This document shows positions 25,691-33,087 of a stretch of DNA of 64,000 nucleotides, piece by piece; within the stretch, counting starts at the first letter, position 1, and the number at the start of each line of letters is the position of its first letter. The notes under the pieces were generated by a model, which ran no database searches, was not told the origin of the DNA, and was given only the letters and a program-made list of their open reading frames with translations. Position numbers and translations under genes: made by a program. This DNA comes from CAXMMR01 sp965198995 (GTDB lineage Bacteria; Pseudomonadota; Alphaproteobacteria; Acetobacterales; Acetobacteraceae), in assembly GCA_965198995.1 (NCBI GenBank), contig CBDAQG010000002.1, positions 930,001 through 994,000 of the forward strand, given 5' to 3'.

Positions 25691-26636
25691 CGTAACGGCT
25701 CCGTGGCGAAAGGGTCGGCAGCTCGGTGCGCAGGCTGGCGGCCCGGGTATCATGCAGCAGCGACAGCAGCTCGGGGCGGGCGTAGTGGCCGACGCTGTCC
25801 ATCATCCGCTTGCGCTTGGTGATCAGCGCCATGTCGAGGTCGGCGATCACCATGCCCTCGCCCTCGCGCAGAGGGGGCTTGAGCAGCACGCCCTCGGGGG
25901 AGACGATGGCTGAGCAACTGCCGCCGCGCAGCGCCTTTTGCAATCCCTCGTCCGGGGTGATCGAGACGATCTGCGCGTCGGTCAGCCAGCCGGTGCTGTT
26001 GACGACGAAGCAGCCGGCCTCGAGCGCGTGGTGGCGGATCGTCACCTCCATCTGGTCGGCGAAGATCTGGCCGACCAGGGAGCCCGGGAACTGGGCGCAG
26101 TGGATCTCCTCGTGCTGCGCCATCAGGGCGAAGCGGGCGAGCGGGTTATAGTGCTCCCAGCAGGCCAGGGCGCCGATGCGGCCGACCGCGCTCGGCACCA
26201 CGCGCAGGCCGGCGCCGTCGCCCTGGCCCCAGATCATCCGCTCGTGGAAGGTGGGGGTGATCTTGCGGCGCTTGAGCAGCAGCGTGCCGTCGGCGTCGAA
26301 GACCAGCTGGGTGTTGTAGAGCGTGCCGTGGTCGCGCTCGTTGACGCCGAGCACCACGACCATGCCGGCGGCGCGGGCCGCGGCGGCGACGGCGTCGGTC
26401 GCGGGGCCGGGGATGGTGGGGGCGTTCTCGTAGAGCCGCATGTGCTCCGGGCCCATCTGCACCGGCGCCTTCACGAACGAGAAGTACGGGTAGTACGGCA
26501 CGAAGGTCTCGGGGAAGACGGCAAGCTGCACGCCCGACGCCGCCGCCTCGCGGATCGCCGCCAGCACCTTCTCGACGGTGCCGGTGGCGTTCTCCAGCAC
26601 CGGGCTGAGCTGGATGGCGGCGGCGCGGACGGCCAT
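25566..26636 (-). CDS. nit1: Nit6803 family nitrilase (Nit1C nitrilase)
   Basis: Carbon-nitrogen hydrolase converting a nitrile to acid and ammonia. The catalytic triad is clear: Glu in VFPETFVPYYPYFS (about 43), Lys in LKRRKITPTFHERM (about 126) and Cys in GALACWEHYNPLARF (about 161). The 356-residue length is slightly above the usual 340-346, with a polar tail after RYDVDDA that overlaps the radical SAM gene. In other bacteria the Nit1C cluster has been tied to nitrogen limitation and growth on cyanide as nitrogen source. The natural substrate here is unknown. Confidence 0.92.
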   Translation of the reverse strand: MAVRAAAIQLSPVLENATGTVEKVLAAIREAAASGVQLAVFPETFVPYYPYFSFVKAPVQMGPEHMRLYENAPTIPGPATDAVAAAARAAGMVVVLGVNERDHGTLYNTQLVFDADGTLLLKRRKITPTFHERMIWGQGDGAGLRVVPSAVGRIGALACWEHYNPLARFALMAQHEEIHCAQFPGSLVGQIFADQMEVTIRHHALEAGCFVVNSTGWLTDAQIVSITPDEGLQKALRGGSCSAIVSPEGVLLKPPLREGEGMVIADLDMALITKRKRMMDSVGHYARPELLSLLHDTRAASLRTELPTLSPRSRYDVDDAAIDPDASNRAASDPAARPGDGAPADHRAAIARPATH

Positions 26637-26641
26637 GCGGG

Positions 26642-27124
26642 CTAGAGGGTCCAGGTATCGAGGATGAAGGCGCCGTCGCGGCGGTGCAGGAGCACGACGT
26701 CGAGCACGTCCTGCGGGCCGATCGGGCGGATGCCGGGCAGCAGCGAGCTTTCGCCGTGACCGTACAGCGCCTGCAGGGCGAAGCGGCAGCAGTAGATCTT
26801 GCCGCCCTCCTCCATGAACTTGGTCAGCTGGCCGGCGAAGTTCTGGTGGCCGGGGAAGGCTTCGTCGCCGAGCCGCGGGAAGCCACGCTGCACGCCCAGC
26901 GTGACGCCGGGGCCGTAGAGCAGGATCGAGGTCTCGAAGCCTTTGCGCTGCAGGCGGATGGCTTGCAGCATGTTGACGAGGCCGATCGAGCCCTCGAAGG
27001 CGACGGTGTGGAAGGTGACGAGCGCCTTTTCGCCGGGCTTGGCCTTGACGTCCTCGAACACCTTTTCTTCGTAGTCGACCAGGTAGTCGCCAGTCTTGTT
27101 CGGCTCGCGTTCAACCTTCGGCAT
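26642..27124 (-). CDS. MSMEG_0572/Sll0783 family nitrogen starvation response protein
   Basis: First gene of the Nit1C operon, 160 residues. It begins MPKVEREPNKTGDYLVDYEE, then has ALVTFHTVAFEGSIGLVNML and KGFETSILLYGPGVTLGVQR, features of the DsrE-like fold, and ends DVVLLHRRDGAFILDTWTL. In Synechocystis the homologue Sll0783 is strongly induced by nitrogen starvation. The biochemical role is not known. The ATG at 27124 has GGAGGA about 12 bases upstream; the nitrilase start follows after 5 bases. Confidence 0.88.
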   Translation of the reverse strand: MPKVEREPNKTGDYLVDYEEKVFEDVKAKPGEKALVTFHTVAFEGSIGLVNMLQAIRLQRKGFETSILLYGPGVTLGVQRGFPRLGDEAFPGHQNFAGQLTKFMEEGGKIYCCRFALQALYGHGESSLLPGIRPIGPQDVLDVVLLHRRDGAFILDTWTL

Positions 27125-27216
27125 TGGGGCCCGTCCTCCTCCAGCGGGGCGACGACGCATCGCCCCGCCAGGTCTGCGAGCAAGCCGCATGCCAAAGTGG
27201 GCAAAGGACAATGAAG

Positions 27217-27252
27217 CCATACAATGCCGAGTAAGGCCGCCTGATTGTATGG
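27217..27252. promoter_or_regulatory. Inverted repeat CCATACAAT / ATTGTATGG upstream of the Nit1C operon
   Basis: CCATACAAT at 27217-27225 and ATTGTATGG at 27244-27252 form a perfect 9-bp inverted repeat with an 18-bp spacer. It lies 93 bp upstream of the first Nit1C start in the 295-bp gap behind the MocR-type regulator gene. Half-sites containing ATAC or GTAT are common for MocR proteins, so this is a candidate operator for the adjacent regulator. No other feature is seen in the gap. Confidence 0.55.
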
Positions 27253-27419
27253 CTCAACCGGTCGTGCTACTTGGCGGAGAGGTCGTGACGGCGGTGCAGG
27301 TGCCTGTCCGCCCGGCATTTGCACGGCGAGTTGATCACGATTGCGGCAATAGGCGACGGCCGGGGCGCCGCCCTGGAACCACTGGGCGGCGGGCCCGGGC
27401 CGGATTGCCCTAGCCTTAA

Positions 27420-28823
27420 CTAGACGATGTGCTGAAAGCGCGGCAATGCGGCGTGCCGCAGCGCCTCGGCCACGGCGAGGAGCGAGGTGTTCAGCGCGGG
27501 CAGGTCGCTCGCCGTGCCGAGCGCGATGCGCACCCGCGGCGGCGGGTCGCCGATGGTCGTGAAGACCTCGCTCGGCACCAGCGCCAGACCCTGGCGGCGC
27601 ACGTAGCCGACGAACTCCGCGCTGCCCCAATGGCTCGGCAGCCGCAGCCAGATGTGCGGCCCGGAGGGGTTGGCGCAGGGCGCGTCGCCGAGCAGGTCGG
27701 CCGCCAGCGCCTGGCGCTGCTGCAGCTCGGCGCGGATGGCGTTCCGCACCTCGAGCGCCTGGCCGTTGCCGATCCACTGGCAGGCGAGCGACGTCATCAA
27801 CCCCGAGCCCATCAGCGAGGTCGCCCGCACCGCCGCGGTCAGCCGCTCGGCCAGCCGCGCGTCCGGCACCACCAGGAAGGCGGTGCGCAGGCCCGGCGAG
27901 ATCACCTTGGCCAGGGTCGCGACGTGGAACACCCGTTCGGGCGCCAGCGCCGCCAACGCCGGCAGCGGCTCGGCCAGCAGCAGGCCGTAGGGATCGTCCT
28001 CGACCAGGTAGGCGTCGCGGCGGCGGAGCACGGCGACGACGTCGTGCCGACGGGCGAGCGGCATCGTCGCCGTGGTCGGGTTCTGGATGTTGGGGGAGCA
28101 GTAGACGAGGCGGGCGCCGCTGGTCGCCAGCACCCGATCGAGATCGTCGGCGCGCAGGCCGTCGGCGTCCATGTCGACGCCGAGCACCGGGCAGTCGAGC
28201 TGCCCGGCAAGCGCGCGCAGGCCGGGATAGGTGAAGCGCTCGGCGGCGATCGGCTCGCCCTGACGCAGCATCGTCGAGAGCACGGCCAGCATCGCCGCCT
28301 GGGCGCCGGCGACGACCAGGAAGTCCCGCGGATCGCGCCGGCCGAGCGTCGGCAGCAGCCAGGCGGCGCCGGCGCAGCACTCCTCCGGGCTGCCGGCAGT
28401 GGCACGGTAGGACATCAGCTGGGCGACGTCGGGGCGGCGCATCAGCTTGGCCACGCCGTCGGAGAGCAGGCGCGACAGCGAGGGGGTGGTGACCACCGGC
28501 GGCAGGTTCATCGTCATGTCGACGAGCGCCCGCGCCTCGCCGCGCCAGCCGTGACGCGCCGCGGCGGTGATGAAGCTGCCGCGCCCGACCGTCGCCTCGA
28601 CCAGGCCGCGGCGGCGCGCCTCGTTGAGGCCGCGGGTCACCGTCGTCAGGTCGACGGCAAGGCCGGCGGCGAGGCGGCGCTGCGGCGGCAGGCGGCCGCC
28701 GGCGGCGAGCTCGCCGGAGGCCGCGAGCTCGGCGATGGTGTCGGCGATCGACAGGTAGATCGGCTGGGCGCTCGCCTCGATGCGCCGGCGGCAGCTCGCG
28801 ATGACGCTGGCGTCGTCTGGCAC
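27420..28823 (-). CDS. MocR-type regulator: GntR winged helix fused to aminotransferase class I domain
   Basis: A 467-residue PLP-dependent transcription factor. The N-terminal winged helix (about 20-90) has AGGRLPPQRRLAAGLAVDLT and VGRGSFITAA. The aminotransferase-fold domain (about 105-460) has YCSPNIQNPTTATMP, VEDDPYGLLL and the PLP lysine in VATLAKVISPGLRTAF. Such proteins sense amino-group metabolites or PLP and often control adjacent genes. It is codirectional with and 295 bp upstream of the Nit1C operon, making it the likely regulator; this is inference. Confidence 0.88.
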   Translation of the reverse strand: MPDDASVIASCRRRIEASAQPIYLSIADTIAELAASGELAAGGRLPPQRRLAAGLAVDLTTVTRGLNEARRRGLVEATVGRGSFITAAARHGWRGEARALVDMTMNLPPVVTTPSLSRLLSDGVAKLMRRPDVAQLMSYRATAGSPEECCAGAAWLLPTLGRRDPRDFLVVAGAQAAMLAVLSTMLRQGEPIAAERFTYPGLRALAGQLDCPVLGVDMDADGLRADDLDRVLATSGARLVYCSPNIQNPTTATMPLARRHDVVAVLRRRDAYLVEDDPYGLLLAEPLPALAALAPERVFHVATLAKVISPGLRTAFLVVPDARLAERLTAAVRATSLMGSGLMTSLACQWIGNGQALEVRNAIRAELQQRQALAADLLGDAPCANPSGPHIWLRLPSHWGSAEFVGYVRRQGLALVPSEVFTTIGDPPPRVRIALGTASDLPALNTSLLAVAEALRHAALPRFQHIV

Positions 28824-28910
28824 CGCAACTCCCCGCGTCCGAGCTCGAGGCCGGTGTTAGCGCAGGCAGATTGTACGGACAACCGGGCCGGACAAAGGAG
28901 GGAAGGCAGC

Positions 28911-29087
28911 GCTTCTTTTTTGAAAAAAAGAAGCAAAAACTTTTGCTCGTCAGGAGGTGGATTGTGTAGCCGGAGGCCTTCGAGGGCCGACAGCCAAGTT
29001 ATACCTTGAGTGCTCGGCTTCGCCTTCGCTAAGGCCCTGCCTGACGAGCAAAAGTTTTTTGGTTCTTTTTTTCAAAAAAGAACTTGC
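28911..29087. repeat. Second repeat family: inverted pair of A/T-tract hairpins
   Basis: Left arm: GCTTCTTTTTTGAAAAAAAG followed by AAGC, then AAAAACTTTTGCTCGTCAGG. Right arm (29040-29087) is its inverse with G/C changes kept paired: GGTTCTTTTTTTCAAAAAAG then AACTTGCTT. The spacer is about 85 bp. The element fills the gap between the MocR gene and queC and abuts the queC stop codon. A single arm of the same family is at 48789. Confidence 0.75.
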
Positions 29088-29783
29088 TTACTTCGCCGCA
29101 AACCTTGCGTAGCCGTCTGCCCGCAACCGGCAGGCCGGGCAGGTGCCGCAGCCGTATCCCCATTCATGGCGGTGTGCGCGGTCGCCTTCGTAGCAGCTGT
29201 GGGTTGCCTCGCGCACCAGGTCGACGAGGTCGGTGCCGCCGAGTTGCTGCGCCAGTGCCCAGGTGGCGGCTTTGTCGATCCACATCAGCGGCGTGTGCAG
29301 CACGAAGCGGTGGTCCATGCCGAGGCCGAGCGCCACCTGCATCGCCTTGATCGTGTCGTCGCGGCAGTCGGGATAGCCGGAGTAGTCGGTTTCGCACATG
29401 CCGCCGACCAGGTGGCGGGCGCCGCGGCGGTAGGCGATGGCGGCGGCGAAGGTGAGGAAGAGCAGGTTGCGGCCGGGCACGAAGGTGTTTGGCAGGCCGT
29501 CGTCCTGCATCGCGATGGCGGCATTGGTGGTCAGGGCGGTCTGGCTCAGGCGGCCGAGCACCTGCAGGTCGACCAGGTGGTCGTCGCCGAGCCGGGCGGC
29601 GAGGGCGGGCTGGCGGGCGCGCAGGGCGGCGATGATCGTCGGGCGGACGTCGAGCTCGATACGGTGGCGCTGGCCGTAGTCGAAGCCGACGGTCTCGACG
29701 TGGTCGAAGCGCTCGAGCGCCCAGGCGAGGCAGGTGGTGCTGTCCTGGCCGCCGGAGAACAGCACCAGCGCGGTCTCGCTCAT
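29088..29783 (-). CDS. queC: 7-cyano-7-deazaguanine synthase QueC
   Basis: ATP-dependent conversion of 7-carboxy-7-deazaguanine to preQ0 in queuosine synthesis. The 231 residues start with the PP-loop ALVLFSGGQDSTTCLAWALE. The C-terminal zinc site is present as CYEGDRAHRHEWGYGCGTCPACRLR (cysteines spaced as in QueC). The middle GRNLLFLTFAAAIA and MCETDYSGYPDCR are family signatures. Length is normal. Genes queD and queE lie just upstream on the same strand, forming an operon. Confidence 0.95.
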   Translation of the reverse strand: MSETALVLFSGGQDSTTCLAWALERFDHVETVGFDYGQRHRIELDVRPTIIAALRARQPALAARLGDDHLVDLQVLGRLSQTALTTNAAIAMQDDGLPNTFVPGRNLLFLTFAAAIAYRRGARHLVGGMCETDYSGYPDCRDDTIKAMQVALGLGMDHRFVLHTPLMWIDKAATWALAQQLGGTDLVDLVREATHSCYEGDRAHRHEWGYGCGTCPACRLRADGYARFAAK

Positions 29784-29796
29784 GTCGCCAAACTCA

Positions 29797-30162
29797 TCAG
29801 CGGGGGCCGAAATAGCTGCAGGCGTCGCCGGCGGAGTCGCGGTAGACGCTGACGCGGGCGAGGCCCGGGCAGGCGGGGGCGAGGGCGCGCCAGATCCAGG
29901 CGGCGAGGTTCTCCATCGTCGCCGGGCCGAGCTCGGGCACCTCGTCGAGCAGCCGGTGGTCGAGCGCGTCGCGTGCTGCGGTCAGGCTGCGTTCCAGCAG
30001 GCCGAGGTCGACCAGCATGCCCGAGGCCGGGTCGGGCTCGCCGCGCAGCGCCACTTCGGCGCGGTAGGAGTGGCCGTGCACGCGCCGGCTCGGCTCGGCA
30101 TCGACCGCGCGGGCGAGGGTGTGGGCGGCGTCGAAGCGGAACTGCTTGGAGAGTTCAAACAT
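29797..30162 (-). CDS. queD: 6-carboxytetrahydropterin synthase QueD
   Basis: Converts dihydroneopterin triphosphate to 6-carboxy-tetrahydropterin. The 121-residue protein has the zinc-binding histidines in FDAAHTLARAV and RRVHGHSYRAEVALRG, plus LDHRLLDEVPELGPATMENL with the catalytic Asp-His pair and Glu. There is no catalytic Cys in the usual position before the HGH motif (AEPSRRVHGH); in QueD this residue is often Cys, so activity should not be taken for granted. It sits 13 bp before queC. Confidence 0.9.
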   Translation of the reverse strand: MFELSKQFRFDAAHTLARAVDAEPSRRVHGHSYRAEVALRGEPDPASGMLVDLGLLERSLTAARDALDHRLLDEVPELGPATMENLAAWIWRALAPACPGLARVSVYRDSAGDACSYFGPR

Positions 30163-30198
30163 GGCGATGACGGGTCATGGCCCAGGTGTGGGCCAGAG

Positions 30199-30831
30199 TC
30201 ACGGGATGCCCAGCATCTTGTGGGTTTGCAGGGTCAGCCGCCAGGCGGGATGGGCCAGGCAGTAGGCGACCGTGGCGGCCATGTTGGCGGCGAGCGCGTC
30301 GCCGTCCATCGGCTGCAGCAGCTTGTGGGTGAAGGCGAGATCGGCGAAGCGCTCCGGCTCGGCGCCGGGCTGCGGGTAGACCAGCTTCAGCTCGTCGCCA
30401 GCGAGCAGCCGGAGCGGCGCCCCGGCCTTGGGGCTGACGCACAGCCAGTCGATGCCCGGGGGGGCGGGCAGGGTGCCGTTGGTCTCCACGGCGACCTCGA
30501 AGCCGCTGGCGTGCAGCGCCTGCAACAGCGGCGGGTCGACCTGCAGCAGCGGCTCGCCGCCGGTGAGCACGACGAGGTGGCCTTGCGCGTCGCCGGCCCA
30601 GGTGGCGGCCACCGCGTCGGCGAGCGCCGACGCGGCGGCGAAGCGGCCGCCGCCCGGGCCGTCCGTGCCGACGAAGTCGGTGTCGCAGAACGGGCAGGCG
30701 GCGGCGGCGCGGTCGGCGGCGCGGCCGCTCCACAGGTTGCAGCCGGCGAAGCGGCAGAACACGGCGGCGCGGCCGGCGTTCCGGCCCTCGCCCTGCAACG
30801 TGTAGAAGATCTCCTTGACCGCGTAGGCCAT
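30199..30831 (-). CDS. queE: 7-carboxy-7-deazaguanine synthase QueE
   Basis: Radical SAM enzyme making the deazaguanine ring. The 210-residue protein has the special CX14CX2C cluster motif of some QueE enzymes (GCNLWSGRAADRAAAACPFC), preceded by FYTLQGEGRNAGRAAVFCRF and followed by VVLTGGEPLLQVDP. The ATG at 30831 gives MAYAVKEIFYTLQGEG; an in-frame ATG at 30843 would add four residues. First gene of the queE-queD-queC operon. No preQ1 riboswitch is evident upstream. Confidence 0.93.
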   Translation of the reverse strand: MAYAVKEIFYTLQGEGRNAGRAAVFCRFAGCNLWSGRAADRAAAACPFCDTDFVGTDGPGGGRFAAASALADAVAATWAGDAQGHLVVLTGGEPLLQVDPPLLQALHASGFEVAVETNGTLPAPPGIDWLCVSPKAGAPLRLLAGDELKLVYPQPGAEPERFADLAFTHKLLQPMDGDALAANMAATVAYCLAHPAWRLTLQTHKMLGIP

Positions 30832-31190
30832 GCTCGCATGCACTCTGGTCGGCGTCAGAGGGAAAAGGCTGGGGCCGGCGGCCCTTCTGTTGGACGGATT
30901 TTAGAGGATCAGCCTTTGATCGGGGCCAGAGGCGAAGCCGCCGACCTTATCTGAAGCTCCACGGCCTTTCTTTCGCCATGACAATCGTTGAAACGCGCTG
31001 GTCGAGATGCGTAGTCTACGCCCGAACACCAGCAGCGCCTGGGTCGCATCGCATTGCTGCATTGCGCCACCGTGGTCAGCCAGGACGACGTTTTTCATCG
31101 ACGCATCACCAGATCAGGGCTCCCGCTTGGGGTTCATTCGCATCAGATAGTGACGAAAGGTAGGTGCCGCAGCGTCGGCGCCTTTGACGT
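30832..31190. other. Intergenic region with partial repeat and one doubtful frame
   Basis: Contains GGCTGGGGCCGGCGGCCC at about 30868-30885, half of a double-hairpin repeat. A 65-codon minus-strand frame (30901-31098, MKNVVLADHGGAMQQCDATQ) has no recognisable domain or ribosome site. Otherwise this is the divergent promoter region between queE and the next + strand genes. Confidence 0.4.
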
Positions 31191-31421
31191 ATGAGTGCAT
31201 CACGGATGGACATGGCAGGCGACAAGACCTGCGTCGTCATCGACTTTCCGGCGCGCCCGATGGCCGTGCGGCTGGCGCCGAGCCGCGCCTGGTCGCCATT
31301 GGGCTGGCAGCCGACCGAGATCAGCTTCGGCCGCGCCCTGCTGGCGGCGACCGCGCTGGTGCTGGCCGGCGGCGCCAGCCTGACATGGCTGCTGCATCTC
31401 GGCCCGGCCTGGCACGGTTAA
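31191..31421 (+). CDS. Small single-pass membrane protein
   Basis: 76 residues, not recognised. The N-terminal half is soluble (TCVVIDFPARPMAVRLAPSR) and the C-terminal half has one hydrophobic helix (ALLAATALVLAGGASLTWLL). Starts at 31191, 31206 or 31212 are all possible. It ends 6 bp before the YcgN-type gene on the same strand, so the two may be cotranscribed. Confidence is moderate because codon bias fits a real gene but no homologue is known to me. Confidence 0.5.
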   Translation: MSASRMDMAGDKTCVVIDFPARPMAVRLAPSRAWSPLGWQPTEISFGRALLAATALVLAGGASLTWLLHLGPAWHG

Positions 31422-31427
31422 CCTTGC

Positions 31428-31895
31428 ATGGCCGCGCCGGGCGCGTTCTGGAAGACGGTTCCGCTGGCCGAGATGAGCGAGGCGCAATGGGAGTCGCTGT
31501 GCGACGGCTGCGGCCGATGCTGCCTGCACAAGCTGCGCGACGATGACACCGGCGAGATCTTCTGGACCCAGGTCGCCTGCCGGTTGCTCGACCTTGGCAG
31601 TTGTCGCTGCGGCGACTACCCGGCGCGGCAGGAGCGGGTGCCGGACTGCGTGCAGCTCACCCCGGCGGCGCTGGAGAGCATCGATTGGCTGCCGCCGACC
31701 TGCGGCTACCGGCGCGTCGCCGAGAACCGCAACCTGGCCTGGTGGCACCCGCTGGTCTCCGGCGACCCCAACACGGTGCACGAGGCTGGCGTTTCGGTGC
31801 GCGGCCGCGTGATCAGCGAGCGCCAGGCAGGGGCGCTTGAGGATCACCTGGTCGACTGGCCCGGCCAGGCGGCAGCGCGGCGGTTGCGAAAGTAA
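31428..31895 (+). CDS. YcgN family cysteine cluster protein (UPF0260)
   Basis: 155-residue cytosolic protein with the conserved cysteine pattern LCDGCGRCCLHKL near residue 28, followed by CRLLDLGSCRCGDYPARQERVPDC (broken here as CRLLDLGSCRCGDY and VPDCVQL), likely an Fe-S or zinc site. ALESIDWLPPTCGYR and LAWWHPLVSGDPNTVHEAG are family signatures. Function is unknown. Its TAA overlaps the start of a double-hairpin repeat. Confidence 0.9.
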   Translation: MAAPGAFWKTVPLAEMSEAQWESLCDGCGRCCLHKLRDDDTGEIFWTQVACRLLDLGSCRCGDYPARQERVPDCVQLTPAALESIDWLPPTCGYRRVAENRNLAWWHPLVSGDPNTVHEAGVSVRGRVISERQAGALEDHLVDWPGQAAARRLRK

Positions 31896-32104
31896 GGCAA
31901 GGCAAGGGGCTTCGCCCCTTGACCTCGTCAAAGGCGGAGCCTTTGAGATCCATTCATTATTTATTCCTGGCGGGCGAGCGTGATGCCGTTGGAGGCATGA
32001 CTGAATGGTGTCACCAAGCAAGGAAGCGCCCGTCTAAACTCTCATGAGTGCGGGTCTGGGGGCGCCGCCCCCAGCGGGTCAAGGGCAGAGCCCTTGCCTT
32101 CCTT
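31894..32104. repeat. Composite element: inverted pair of double-hairpin repeats
   Basis: Left copy 31894-31951: AAGGCAAGG, CAAGGGGC-TTC-GCCCCTTG, AAAGGC-GGA-GCCTTT. Right copy 32052-32104, inverted: GGGGGC-GCC-GCCCCC, GCGGGT, CAAGGGC-AGA-GCCCTTG, CCTT. The spacer is about 100 bp with the dyad GCCGTTGGAGGC. It lies between ycgN and the metallopeptidase gene. Confidence 0.75.
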
Positions 32105-32128
32105 CCACTTTCCTTCACTGTCCCCAGA

Positions 32129-32884
32129 ATGAGCGCGCCGCAATCACCCGAGGCCGAGCGGCTTGCCCTGCCCGGCGGTGAGGCGCTTGTCGCTTGGCGG
32201 CGCAGCGCGCGGGCGCGACGGATCAGCCTCAGGATCGACCCGCAGCAGGGCTCGGTGATCGTCACCCTGCCGCGTCGGGCGGGGCGGGCGGCCGGCATGG
32301 CGCTGCTGATCGACCACGCCGACTGGGTGGTCGACCGGCTGGCCGCGCTGCCGAGCGCGACGCGGCTGGTCGAGGGCGCTCTGGTGCCGCTGAACGGCGA
32401 GCTGCATCGGGTTCGTCGAGTTGGTGGCGTCGGCGGCGCCTGGGTGGAGGGCGGCGAGATCCTGGTGGCGGGCGAGGCTGCGTTCCTCGGCCGGCGGGTG
32501 CGCGACCTGCTGGCTCAGCAGGCCCGGCGCCAACTGACCGGGCGGGCGCTGCAGGCGGCTGCCTTGGCCGGGCTGCGGCCTGCCCGCATCACCGTCAAGG
32601 ACACCCGCACGCGCTGGGGGAGCTGCACCAGCGACGGGGTGCTGATGTTCTCCTGGCGGCTGGTGATGGCGCCGGCGCATGTGCAGGACTATGTCGCCGC
32701 CCACGAGGTTGCGCATCTTCGGCACATGAACCATTCGGCGCAGTTTTGGGCGCTGGTCGAGGCGTTGAGCCCGCATCGGCGAACTGCCTGCGCGTGGCTG
32801 CGTGACGAGGGCACGCGGCTGCTGCGGGTGGGCGAGGCCTGCGGCCCTGCTCTTGCAGCGCACGTCTTGCAGCCTGTCGCCTGA
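32129..32884 (+). CDS. YgjP/DUF45-type zinc metallopeptidase (M48 family annotation)
   Basis: 251-residue putative peptidase. The zinc site is HEVAHLRHMNHS (HExxH plus downstream His), preceded by the family signature VKDTRTRWGSCTSDGVLMFS. The N-terminal part has SARARRISLRIDPQQGSVIV, the usual start of the DUF45 domain. No signal peptide, so cytosolic. The ATG at 32129 follows the repeat; the frame upstream lies in repeat DNA. Substrate unknown. Confidence 0.87.
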   Translation: MSAPQSPEAERLALPGGEALVAWRRSARARRISLRIDPQQGSVIVTLPRRAGRAAGMALLIDHADWVVDRLAALPSATRLVEGALVPLNGELHRVRRVGGVGGAWVEGGEILVAGEAAFLGRRVRDLLAQQARRQLTGRALQAAALAGLRPARITVKDTRTRWGSCTSDGVLMFSWRLVMAPAHVQDYVAAHEVAHLRHMNHSAQFWALVEALSPHRRTACAWLRDEGTRLLRVGEACGPALAAHVLQPVA

Positions 32885-33087
32885 GGTCCTACGGCCCCGG
32901 GTAACGGCGTGAGACGGCGTCAGTGAGGAGCGTGCGGCATGAACAGCGGGGTGAGTTGAGCGCCATGGCAGCACGGCGCAGGCCGAAGTTGGCGGGCCAC
33001 GCCGGCGCGCGTGCGAAGGGGGGTGCCGCAGAGGGCGCCACGGGTGGCGCGACGGGGCGCGCGACGGGGGGCACGACGGGGGGCGTG

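Noticed and set aside
30901..31098. 65-codon minus-strand frame upstream of queE
   Set aside because: No ribosome site, no similarity, and part of it overlaps a repeat fragment; kept only as a remark.
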